DNA from: Lachnospiraceae bacterium
GTDB lineage: Bacteria > Bacillota > Clostridia > Lachnospirales > Lachnospiraceae
Direction of reading: 5' to 3'
DNA: 60,712 nucleotides
Assembly (NCBI GenBank): GCA_022510525.1
Contig: JAFLTH010000008.1
Coordinates: 1-60,712, forward strand
In this document: positions 38,302-45,765 of the stretch, piece after piece
Layout of the letters: each line of letters starts with the position of its first letter
Position numbering within the stretch: position 1 is the first letter of the stretch
Program-made: the position numbers and the translations under genes
Notes under the pieces: model-generated
What the model was told of the DNA's origin: nothing
Databases searched by the model: none
The model's input: the letters and a program-made list of their open reading frames with translations, nothing else

Positions 38302-39145
38302 TGATATATTATTAAAAGTGGAAAATGCAACAATACAGTTTGGTGGTGTTGTAGCCGTAGATAATTTGAGTTTGGAGGTTCCAAAAGGGAAAATTGTTGC
38401 CCTGATTGGTCCAAACGGAGCAGGAAAGACGACAGCTTTCAATTTGATTACAGGTGTATATGCACCCACCAATGGCGTTGTTTATTTTAAAGATAAGAAA
38501 ATTATCCAGAACCATCCTCAGGGCAAGATGAAAAAGCTCTATCAGGGTGAAAATGGTGAAAAATATGTAGGGAAAAAAGTTCTCGCTCCCACACCTGATA
38601 AGATTACGCGCCTGGGAATCGCCCGCACATTCCAGAACATACGTTTGTTCAAAACCCAGACCGTATTTGAGAATGTGCTCATTGCCAAACATATGCTTCG
38701 TACAAGTAACGTATTTACCGCTACTTTCCGCCTGAATTCCAAGGAAGAGGCACAGATGCGTGCGGATACGGACGAATTGCTGCGTATTATGGAACTTCAG
38801 GATGTGCGTGATGAACTGGCTACCTCCTTACCATATGGTAAACAGCGCAGACTGGAAATTGCCCGTGCTATGGCTACGAAGCCGGAGCTTCTACTGTTAG
38901 ATGAACCCGCGGCAGGTATGAATCCCCAGGAGACTATGGAACTTACTGAGTTTATCGGTCGCTTAAGAGATGAGTTTGGAATGACGATTTTTATGATCGA
39001 GCATCATATGGATCTTGTTATGGAGATTTCCGATCATATTTATGTGCTGGATTTTGGCAAGCAGATTGCGGAGGGCGCTCCGGAGGAAGTGCGCAATAAT
39101 CCACGTGTGATTGAGGCCTATTTAGGAGGTGCGCAGGATGAGTAA
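38294..39145 (+). CDS. livG: branched-chain amino acid ABC transporter ATP-binding protein LivG
   Basis: 283-residue ATPase. Walker A GPNGAGKTT near 40, Q-loop TFQNIRLF, signature-like LPYGKQRRLEIARA (LivG has this LPYG form), Walker B LLLDEPAAGMNP. The ATG at 38294 has GGGAGG upstream; the ribosome binding site can pair with CCTCCC just before the start (GGGAGGTGCCTCCC), which could modulate initiation. It has an insertion near 75-95, as seen in many LivG proteins. It overlaps livF by eight bases. Confidence 0.93.
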   Translation: MSNDILLKVENATIQFGGVVAVDNLSLEVPKGKIVALIGPNGAGKTTAFNLITGVYAPTNGVVYFKDKKIIQNHPQGKMKKLYQGENGEKYVGKKVLAPTPDKITRLGIARTFQNIRLFKTQTVFENVLIAKHMLRTSNVFTATFRLNSKEEAQMRADTDELLRIMELQDVRDELATSLPYGKQRRLEIARAMATKPELLLLDEPAAGMNPQETMELTEFIGRLRDEFGMTIFMIEHHMDLVMEISDHIYVLDFGKQIAEGAPEEVRNNPRVIEAYLGGAQDE

Positions 39146-39869
39146 TATTCTGGAAATTAAGAATCTGAATGTGTCCTATGGTGGAATTAAAGCGGTTAAG
39201 GATATCAGCTTTTCGGTTCCACAAGGTGAGATTGTCACACTTATTGGCGCAAATGGAGCCGGAAAGAGTTCTACACTGCGTTCCATTGTCAATCTGGTGA
39301 AGCCGGAGAGCGGAAGCATAGTATTTAACGGTGAAGAGATTCAGGGTCTTCCCATAGATCAGATTGTGTCCAAAGGAATCACGCTGGTTCCGGAGGGCCG
39401 CAGGGTATTCTCCGATCTGACCGTGGAAGAGAATCTGAAGATTGGCGCCTATCTGCGTAAGGATTCGCTGGACGATGATATGAACTGGGTATATGAGCTT
39501 TTCCCGCGTTTGAAAGAGCGTTCATGGCAACTTGCAGGAACCTTGTCCGGAGGTGAGCAGCAGATGCTTGCAATTGGTCGTGCACTTATGTCAAGACCCA
39601 AACTTATTATGATGGATGAGCCTTCTCTGGGACTTGCGCCGATTGTGGTACAGGATGTATTTAAAATTATTCGGGAGATTAACCGTCAGGGAGTGACTAT
39701 TCTGTTGATTGAGCAGAACGCCAACATGGCTCTTAAAACGGCGAATAAGGGTTATGTTATGGAGACAGGCAGCATTACTTTGACCGGTACAGGTGCCGAG
39801 CTGTTGGCAAATGATGAGGTTAAGGCGGCATATTTGGGAAAAGCAAACCCGGAAAGTCAGAAAAAATAA
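39138..39869 (+). CDS. livF: branched-chain amino acid ABC transporter ATP-binding protein LivF
   Basis: 243-residue ATPase completing the Liv transporter. Walker A GANGAGKSST near 38, Q-loop PEGRRVFSDLTV, signature LSGGEQQML, Walker B LIMMDEPSLGLAP. The start at 39138 (MSNILEI) follows GGAGGTG; an in-frame GTG nine bases upstream is part of that site. No hairpin terminator is seen after it, only a T-run at 39870-39877. Confidence 0.93.
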   Translation: MSNILEIKNLNVSYGGIKAVKDISFSVPQGEIVTLIGANGAGKSSTLRSIVNLVKPESGSIVFNGEEIQGLPIDQIVSKGITLVPEGRRVFSDLTVEENLKIGAYLRKDSLDDDMNWVYELFPRLKERSWQLAGTLSGGEQQMLAIGRALMSRPKLIMMDEPSLGLAPIVVQDVFKIIREINRQGVTILLIEQNANMALKTANKGYVMETGSITLTGTGAELLANDEVKAAYLGKANPESQKK

Positions 39870-39884
39870 TTTTTTTTAAAACGC

Positions 39885-39913
39885 TTGAAATTATTTGATA
39901 TTTGTGTTAATAT
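39885..39913 (+). promoter_or_regulatory. promoter of rpsF-ssb-rpsR
   Basis: TTGAAA (39885-39890), 17-base spacer, TAATAT (39908-39913). A TTTGTTAAAATATA motif lies on the minus strand at 39929-39942. Confidence 0.7.
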
Positions 39914-39947
39914 ATTAGTCCGTAGTGTTATATTTTAACAAACAGTC

Positions 39948-39985
39948 AATATTCCTTGCTCCCGCAAGGGGGCCAGAGACCAAAA
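39948..39985 (+). promoter_or_regulatory. S6:S18-type ribosomal protein leader
   Basis: CCTTG-CTCCCG-CAAGG hairpin followed by GGGCCAGAGACC, just before the rpsF ribosome binding site. The CCG-bearing loop and flanking GGs resemble the known S6:S18 complex-binding leader, which mimics the rRNA site and gives autoregulation. Assigned by eye. Confidence 0.55.
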
Positions 39986-39998
39986 GGAGGTAACAGGC

Positions 39999-40289
39999 AT
40001 GAACAAATATGAATTAGCCGTTGTTGTTAGTGCGAAAATCGAAGATGACGAAAGAGCCGCAACATTAGAGAAATGCAAGGCTCTTGTCGAAAGATTCGGT
40101 GGACAAGTTACAAATGTTGATGACTGGGGTAAGAAAAAATTAGCTTACGAAGTTCAGAAAATGAAGGAAGCTTTTTATTATTTTATCCAGTTCGACGCTG
40201 AGAGCACTGTCCCGGCTGAAATTGAAAGCCGTATTCGTATTATGGACAATGTAATCAGATACTTGTGCATTAGACAAGACGAGGAATAG
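39999..40289 (+). CDS. rpsF: 30S ribosomal protein S6
   Basis: 96-residue S6, starting MNKYELAVVVSAKIEDDERA and containing DDWGKKKLAYEV, both family landmarks. It binds S18 in the 30S platform. AAAGGAGG precedes the ATG. It begins the conserved rpsF-ssb-rpsR operon, with an S6:S18-like leader upstream. Confidence 0.97.
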   Translation: MNKYELAVVVSAKIEDDERAATLEKCKALVERFGGQVTNVDDWGKKKLAYEVQKMKEAFYYFIQFDAESTVPAEIESRIRIMDNVIRYLCIRQDEE

Positions 40290-40305
40290 TAGAAAGAGGT
40301 ACTTA

Positions 40306-40746
40306 ATGAATAAAGTTATTCTTATGGGACGTTTGACCCGTGATCCTGAAGTGAGATACTCTCAAGGTGAGAGTGCAATGGCGATTGCCAGATATACATT
40401 AGCTGTTGATCGTAGATTTAACCGTAACGGAGATGAAAACACCGCAGATTTTATTAACTGTGTTGCTTTTGGCAGATCGGGAGAATTTGCTGAGAAATAT
40501 CTTCATAAGGGAACGAAGATTGCAATAACAGGACGCATCCAGACCGGTAGTTATACCAATAAGGACGGCGTTAAAGTGTATACCACAGAAGTAGTTGTAG
40601 AAGACCATGAATTTGCAGAAAGCAAGAACGCTTCTTCAGGAGATGGGGGATTCGCCTCAGCAGGCAGCAGGCCTGAACCGGTAGCAGCCGGTGACGGATT
40701 TATGAATATTCCGGACGGAATAGATGAGGAGCTGCCATTCAATTAA
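40306..40746 (+). CDS. ssb: single-stranded DNA-binding protein
   Basis: 146-residue SSB. The OB-fold (about 1-105) starts MNKVILMGRLTRDPEVRY; the disordered linker is Gly/Ser/Pro rich; the acidic tip DEELPFN is the partner-binding tail used by repair and replication proteins. It lies between rpsF and rpsR, the standard arrangement. Confidence 0.97.
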   Translation: MNKVILMGRLTRDPEVRYSQGESAMAIARYTLAVDRRFNRNGDENTADFINCVAFGRSGEFAEKYLHKGTKIAITGRIQTGSYTNKDGVKVYTTEVVVEDHEFAESKNASSGDGGFASAGSRPEPVAAGDGFMNIPDGIDEELPFN

Positions 40747-40775
40747 TAGTGTGAAATTAATAGGAGGTAGTTAAG

Positions 40776-41039
40776 ATGGCTTATAATAAGACTGAGAAGC
40801 CTGATTTCCCTGCAAAGAGAAAAGGCGGAATCCGCAGAAGAAAGAAAGTCTGTGTATTTTGTGGTAAAGATAATTTAATTGATTACAAAGATGTCAATAA
40901 ATTAAAAAGGTATGTGTCTGAAAGAGGTAAGATTCTTCCCAGAAGAATTACCGGAAACTGCGCTAAGCATCAGAGAGCGCTTACAGTAGCAATCAAGCGC
41001 GCAAGACACGTAGCATTGATGCCTTATGTACAGGACTAA
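40776..41039 (+). CDS. rpsR: 30S ribosomal protein S18
   Basis: 87-residue S18 with a basic N-terminal part and the conserved [19 protein letters not shown] and [12 protein letters not shown] stretch. Two cysteines in VCVFCGK suggest the zinc-type form. AGGAGGT precedes the ATG. A terminator follows, after which conserved operon order is interrupted by the 41-45.8 kb island. Confidence 0.97.
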   Translation: MAYNKTEKPDFPAKRKGGIRRRKKVCVFCGKDNLIDYKDVNKLKRYVSERGKILPRRITGNCAKHQRALTVAIKRARHVALMPYVQD

Positions 41040-41056
41040 TTAACAGTCGATAATAT

Positions 41057-41096
41057 GTAAAAAGACCAATTACTTTTTAGGTGGTTGGTCTTTTTT
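41057..41096 (+). terminator. terminator after rpsR
   Basis: AAAAGACCAA/TTGGTCTTTT stem with a 15-nt loop, followed by TTTTTT. Confidence 0.85.
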
Positions 41097-41195
41097 GTAT
41101 ATGAAGTTTCAGTTGTATGATAAGTTGTCTGGTCGGAAAATAACCGCAATATATTGATATTTTAATAACTTTTGCGATTATAACCTGAAAAAATG

Positions 41196-41224
41196 TTGAT
41201 AATATTAAAAGTCTATTATATAAT
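41196..41224 (+). promoter_or_regulatory. promoter of AAA ATPase gene
   Basis: TTGATA (41196-41201), 17-base spacer, perfect TATAAT (41219-41224), 23 bases before the start. Confidence 0.8.
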
Positions 41225-41247
41225 AATCTCACATGGAGGTGTTGAAA

Positions 41248-42456
41248 ATGATTGATAGACCTATGTATGTTGAGAGAATTCTTTCGTACAAAGATACACC
41301 ATTTGTAAAAATACTTACAGGCGTGCGACGTTGTGGAAAGTCTACTATTTTAAAAATGATAGTGGAAAAATTAAAAGAGCAGGGAATTCCAACCGAACGT
41401 ATTATACAGTATAATTTTGATTCTTTGGAATATGATGAGATTAAAACAGCAAAAGCCCTTTATGCAGAATTAAAAAAACATTTAACGAAAGATAAAACAT
41501 ATTTATTCTTGGACGAGATACAGGAAGTAAGTTCCTGGGAAAAAGTAGTTAATTCATTAATGCTGGATTTTGATGTTGATATTTATGTAACGGGTTCGAA
41601 TTCCAGGATGATGTCATCTGAAATTTCTACTTATCTTACAGGAAGATATATTAATTTTTCAATTTATCCGCTGTCATTTTCAGAGTACCTGACTTTTCGT
41701 AAGCACTTTTCTGATGTTTCAGATAAAAAGATTGAGCTTGGAAAATATTTGCGTCTTGGCGGTTTTCCGGCAGTTCATTTGCGGGAATACACACCGGAAG
41801 AGGTGTACACCATTGTTAAAGACATTTATAATTCTACGATATATACAGATATAGTACAACGTAATCAAATCCGTAAAGTGGACCAGTTAGAAAGGATTGT
41901 CCGATTTGTTTTTGATAATGTTGGACGAACTTTTTCTGCATCATCTATTTCGAAGTATCTTAAAAGTGAAAATCGCAGCATAGATAACGAAACTGTGTAT
42001 AGCTATTTGAATAAATTGGAAAATGCATATATTCTGCATAGATGTTCCCGATATGATATTCAGGGTAAAGAACTTTTGAAAACACAGGAAAAGTTTTATC
42101 TGGCTGATTCTGCGTTTCGTTACAGTGTTTTGGGTTACACACCTGACAGTATAGCAGCTATGCTTGAAAATATAGTTTATCTGGAATTACTTCGCAGGGG
42201 TTATGATGTATTTGTAGGAAAATTGAATAACTCAGAAATCGATTTTATTGCTGCCAAACAGGAAAACAAATTGTATATTCAAATAGCGCAGGAAATTGGT
42301 TCGCCTCAAACCGAGCAGCGTGAATACGGACACTTGTTGGATATTCATGATAATTATCCTAAATATGTATTGAGGACGGATACCTTTGCAGGCGGTAATT
42401 ATCAGGGAATAAAAACTATGCATATATCAGATTTTTTGTTGAGTAATGAGTATTAA
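41248..42456 (+). CDS. AAA ATPase with DUF4143 domain
   Basis: 402-residue protein of the ATP-binding AAA_14/DUF4143 family. Walker A GVRRCGKST is near 23-31, Walker B YLFLDEIQEV near 88-97, a sensor-like VTGSNSRMM near 118, and the C-terminal DUF4143 region has restriction-nuclease-like SEIDFIAAKQ near 330. These proteins are common accessory genes with unproven function. The start at 41248 follows GGAGGTG; an ATG 15 bases upstream overlaps that site. Its stop overlaps the stop of the convergent exosortase-like gene, leaving no room for a terminator. Confidence 0.85.
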   Translation: MIDRPMYVERILSYKDTPFVKILTGVRRCGKSTILKMIVEKLKEQGIPTERIIQYNFDSLEYDEIKTAKALYAELKKHLTKDKTYLFLDEIQEVSSWEKVVNSLMLDFDVDIYVTGSNSRMMSSEISTYLTGRYINFSIYPLSFSEYLTFRKHFSDVSDKKIELGKYLRLGGFPAVHLREYTPEEVYTIVKDIYNSTIYTDIVQRNQIRKVDQLERIVRFVFDNVGRTFSASSISKYLKSENRSIDNETVYSYLNKLENAYILHRCSRYDIQGKELLKTQEKFYLADSAFRYSVLGYTPDSIAAMLENIVYLELLRRGYDVFVGKLNNSEIDFIAAKQENKLYIQIAQEIGSPQTEQREYGHLLDIHDNYPKYVLRTDTFAGGNYQGIKTMHISDFLLSNEY

Positions 42457-43277
42457 TGACGACGTATCCTGATTAAGTACAGCATTAGCGTTATTAACGT
42501 AATACCTGAGCATGTGCAAATGATAAGCACTGCATACTGTCCGAAACCGCTCCAGTCATTGTGATACAGCCTGCTCAAAAAAGGAAGTGCCAGAACTATT
42601 AATAGATACCAAAATGATGGAACAATTATTGCACGTAGTTTTTTGGAATCTTCTAAAGTTTTATCAGCATGATTCTCAGATTGAACAGCACACTGATTTT
42701 CGGACTTTATAAACATATGCCTGTAAATAAAACCTGCTAACATATATATAATTAGCAGCGACGAAAAATAAATACCGGTTCCTATCAGTGTATGAAGTCT
42801 ATCCGGCGTCAGCCATCCGTCTATGAGATTCCGGGCCTCCAACCGGATAGGAATATAGATTGAAGCAATGATCCTCAAACTGTTAACAAATATTGTAGTC
42901 ACATAAGCAAAAACAGCACTGAAAACAAACCACAGATATCCTTTTCGTCTATCTTCTATCTGATACAAGAATGAAAATATACACATCAAAAAAGTAAGCA
43001 GCATAAATCTGGTACCTGAGCATGCGGGAGCAAACAGAAATCTGTGATAGTGATTTACATACCCCATATGCGGAATATATTCAAAAGGAATGCCGCTAAG
43101 GACACTGACCCACCTTGCGGTGGGGGTCAGTATCCATTTTAAAGCATCGCTGTCAGTAACCCGGCAGAAATATTTAATAACAGCTGATATTAAAAGCGCC
43201 ATAAGATAAATCGGCCAATCTTTTTTTAGTATATTGATTGCATTCTCAATTATCGTTTTAACCTGTGTAGATTTCAT
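42453..43277 (-). CDS. exosortase-family protein (XrtK-like)
   Basis: 274-residue polytopic membrane protein. The exosortase/archaeosortase triad is visible: Cys86 in APACSGTRF, Arg135 in FVNSLRI and His162 in DRLHTLIGTG, each in a membrane-edge context as in the family. About eight hydrophobic segments are seen. These enzymes cleave a C-terminal sorting signal and reattach the protein to a membrane or surface polymer. Its only visible partner is the VIT/VWA protein encoded upstream, whose reading frame ends 17 bases before this start. The start at 43277 has AAAAGGA seven bases upstream; an in-frame ATG at 43301 would overlap the upstream gene. Exosortases are unusual in Firmicutes. Confidence 0.78.
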   Translation of the reverse strand: MKSTQVKTIIENAINILKKDWPIYLMALLISAVIKYFCRVTDSDALKWILTPTARWVSVLSGIPFEYIPHMGYVNHYHRFLFAPACSGTRFMLLTFLMCIFSFLYQIEDRRKGYLWFVFSAVFAYVTTIFVNSLRIIASIYIPIRLEARNLIDGWLTPDRLHTLIGTGIYFSSLLIIYMLAGFIYRHMFIKSENQCAVQSENHADKTLEDSKKLRAIIVPSFWYLLIVLALPFLSRLYHNDWSGFGQYAVLIICTCSGITLITLMLYLIRIRRH

Positions 43278-43293
43278 ACATATGTCCTTTTCT

Positions 43294-45321
43294 TTATACA
43301 TATATCTTTTTCTTTTTCCTCTTTTTTGACAGAACCGGTATAAACATAATGACTGCCAGTGCGCTGATAATGATTAACTCATTAGGTTCCGAACCGATAC
43401 GGTAGCCGACCGCCAGATTAGATACCTCAAGGGGCAGCGGAAGCGGTTGATTGACATCCGTGCTTTCGGCTTCCGGATTACGGACTACATCCAGTACCGC
43501 AATAAACGAGGTATAAGGTGTTATCATACTGTATGACAGACCCAGTTTTGTAACTTCATCCTTTACATCCGGGTTGTTGGAGTTGGTACCGTAATCGGTT
43601 AAACGCTCAACACGCTTGCGGGCCCATAAATATCCAAGTGAACTGCTCTCGGCGCTTACAACGTCGGCCACTGCAATGCTTTGGGAATATTCTCCGTTAC
43701 CGTTCCTACCGGTAATTTCAATGTTTCCTGTGGCTTCACCCTTCCATTTGCCAAGCAGTACAATGGGTTTCTCGGAATATAGTGTAGGCAGGATAGCGGG
43801 CTCCACATCATAAGCATCAAAACCGTCAAATGAAACCTTGATATCTGTTAAAACGGGTGACTGTATATAGGTACGGAACCGTTCCGCAGTATTTGAAGCT
43901 TCTTCCGACTTGGTGACTACAAAGGCTTCCCCCTGACCGGTGGCAGCTATTCCTTCAATCAGATAACGGTTAACGGCGGAACCTATTCCGAATGAAAAGA
44001 AATCAGCCTGATTCAAATTGTCGTTAATAAGTTTAAAAATATCCGATTCGCCATATATATAACCATCTGTAATAATTACTATGTTGCGGGATGTATCTCC
44101 GTCAGTCGGAATATCCAGAGCATCTTTTAGCGCTTCCGCAAGTTCGGTGCCTCCCGCGCCCTTCTGTTCCTTTATGAGTTCAATTGCCTTATCAATATTT
44201 TCCTGTGTGGCAGGAAGGGAGCGCTCCGACATCTGATAAGAGTCGCCGGAGAACAGAATCAAATTAAAGGTATCCGTTTCCCGCAGTCCGGAAACCAGAT
44301 TATTTATAAGCTCTTTGGCAGTATCCAGCGGGAAACCGGACATAGAACCTGATACATCCAGTACAAAAATATATTCTCTCGGAGGAATATCTTCGACTTC
44401 GTAGCGTTCAGGCGGCTGTACCATCAGCATAAAATAGTTTTCATTTTCTCCTTTATCCATAATAAGGCCTGTACCGATTTCTTCGCCGGTAAGTTTATAA
44501 TCCAGAATAAAGTCACGATTCCCTGCATATTCTGAAACATTAGCCAGGCTCACGTGGGCAGTAGTATTCTCTTCCCAACCGATATCAATATTGTGGGAAC
44601 TGCTTGTAAGTGATGATATCGGTACCCCTGCCGAAATCGTAACATTGATATTATACTCATCAGAAGGCGCGGTACCTTCTTTAAGATAAGGCGTTGCAGT
44701 CCACTCATCCCTATTGCCGGCTTCATCAATAATCGGACCAACATACCTCGGACCTGCAACCGTCGGAAAAACAAATTGATAACTCCCCTCGGTAGGAGTA
44801 ATAAGCTCCGTATAATGCAATTCGATACGAACATCATCCCCGGGCATAATATTGGCTACATCCATAGTGAAAACATTAGCCCTTTCCTCAGAAAGCATGG
44901 ACGCGCTTTTACCTTCGCTCTTAGCCGCCTCAAACTCTTCCTTAGCCTCTTCTTTTTCCTTAATAACGGCGGTCACAACCTGATTACCAATCTGCATCTT
45001 CATCCCGTGAATGGTAACCTTGGTAGAGGCCGGAAACACATAACTTGCATTGATAGGTTTAGTCCCCTCATTGGAATAACTCTGTACCACATAAGTATCA
45101 GCAATAATTCCCGCAATATTAGTGGTTACTTCCGTCTTCTTAAGCGGAAAAGAATCAACCCCGACTTCCTCACTCTCCACATAAAAATACGGAGCATAAG
45201 TCTTGTCCTTATCATCCTCATTAGCATGTGATTCCTCTGCATGCACCACCGATGCAGGCGCCAATGTAAAGATAAATATAATTGCTGCAAATAAACTTAA
45301 TACTCTTCTGTGCTTTCTCAT
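43294..45321 (-). CDS. VIT and VWA domain surface protein with C-terminal sorting tail
   Basis: 675 residues: signal peptide (about 1-28, ending VVHAEE), VIT domain (about 50-175), VWA domain (about 315-490) with an intact MIDAS (D322, S324, S326 in DVSGSMS; Thr in GAGGTELAE; Asp in IITDGY), a beta-rich segment, and a C-terminal tail made of SEPNEL (about 644-649), a hydrophobic helix (about 650-665) and KKRKKKK. This tripartite tail is PEP-CTERM-like and fits processing by the adjacent exosortase. VIT/VWA architecture resembles inter-alpha-trypsin-inhibitor heavy chains and the sortase targets of marine proteobacteria. Ligand unknown. GAAAAGGAG precedes the ATG. Confidence 0.88.
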   Translation of the reverse strand: MRKHRRVLSLFAAIIFIFTLAPASVVHAEESHANEDDKDKTYAPYFYVESEEVGVDSFPLKKTEVTTNIAGIIADTYVVQSYSNEGTKPINASYVFPASTKVTIHGMKMQIGNQVVTAVIKEKEEAKEEFEAAKSEGKSASMLSEERANVFTMDVANIMPGDDVRIELHYTELITPTEGSYQFVFPTVAGPRYVGPIIDEAGNRDEWTATPYLKEGTAPSDEYNINVTISAGVPISSLTSSSHNIDIGWEENTTAHVSLANVSEYAGNRDFILDYKLTGEEIGTGLIMDKGENENYFMLMVQPPERYEVEDIPPREYIFVLDVSGSMSGFPLDTAKELINNLVSGLRETDTFNLILFSGDSYQMSERSLPATQENIDKAIELIKEQKGAGGTELAEALKDALDIPTDGDTSRNIVIITDGYIYGESDIFKLINDNLNQADFFSFGIGSAVNRYLIEGIAATGQGEAFVVTKSEEASNTAERFRTYIQSPVLTDIKVSFDGFDAYDVEPAILPTLYSEKPIVLLGKWKGEATGNIEITGRNGNGEYSQSIAVADVVSAESSSLGYLWARKRVERLTDYGTNSNNPDVKDEVTKLGLSYSMITPYTSFIAVLDVVRNPEAESTDVNQPLPLPLEVSNLAVGYRIGSEPNELIIISALAVIMFIPVLSKKRKKKKIYV

Positions 45322-45352
45322 TTTATATTCTCCTTTTCTTCAATATTCAGAA

Positions 45353-45428
45353 GTTGGAGGAAATAGTAACTTTTCTTTGCGCCTCTGGCTCTGACAATAA
45401 GCAAAGAAAAGTTACTATTTCTTCCAAC
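45353..45428. repeat. 28-bp inverted repeat
   Basis: Arms 45353-45380 and 45401-45428 (left arm begins GTTGGAGGAAATAG) match at 27 of 28 positions around a 20-nt loop. There is no T-tract, so it is not a simple terminator; it may be a miniature mobile element or a leader structure. Confidence 0.75.
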
Positions 45429-45481
45429 CTCGTCGCTATGACCAAATGATATACCACATAAGCATCATACCTGTATCATTC

Positions 45482-45536
45482 TTGCATCAAAAAGGAATCT
45501 TTTTTGCATCAGAAAAGAATCTTTTTTGCATCAAAG
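45482..45536. repeat. 22-bp tandem repeat, 2.5 copies
   Basis: Unit TTGCATCARAAARGAATCTTTT begins at 45482 and 45504, with a partial third copy TTGCATCAAAG at 45526. Confidence 0.75.
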
Positions 45537-45664
45537 TTGTAACATTATATAGCTCAAAATAACAATATCTGTCATATTATGGTAAAAAAGACCAATATAT
45601 TGATGTGGCACTAATTACCAAAAAATGATATACTAAATATGTTATTTATTCATAGGGTGAAAAA

Positions 45665-45710
45665 CTGCGTTCTTCACCCGCGAGTTTGTGCTTACGCGCA
45701 AACATCGCAG
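45665..45710 (+). repeat. dispersed hairpin repeat copy B
   Basis: CTGCG ... GCGAGTTTG ... CAAACATCGC-AG can fold as a hairpin. It resembles copies at 22919-22964 and 54325-54375, and shares GCAAACATCGCAG with 34620-34632. Confidence 0.5.
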
Positions 45711-45765
45711 ATTATGACATAGGTATGGTTGTTGGTGTGTATATCAGACATACAAACAAGAGGTT

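Larger units (their letters stand above)
45322..45765. other. 444-base intergenic region rich in repeats
   Basis: No gene is visible. From left to right it holds the ribosome binding site of the VIT/VWA gene (minus strand), a 28-bp inverted repeat, a 22-bp tandem repeat, AT-rich promoter-like sequence, and a copy of a dispersed hairpin repeat before gdpP. Confidence 0.7.

Noticed and set aside
43616..45394. Open frames on the plus strand opposite the VIT/VWA gene
   Set aside because: They lack ribosome binding sites and family features, and the minus-strand protein is clearly real.
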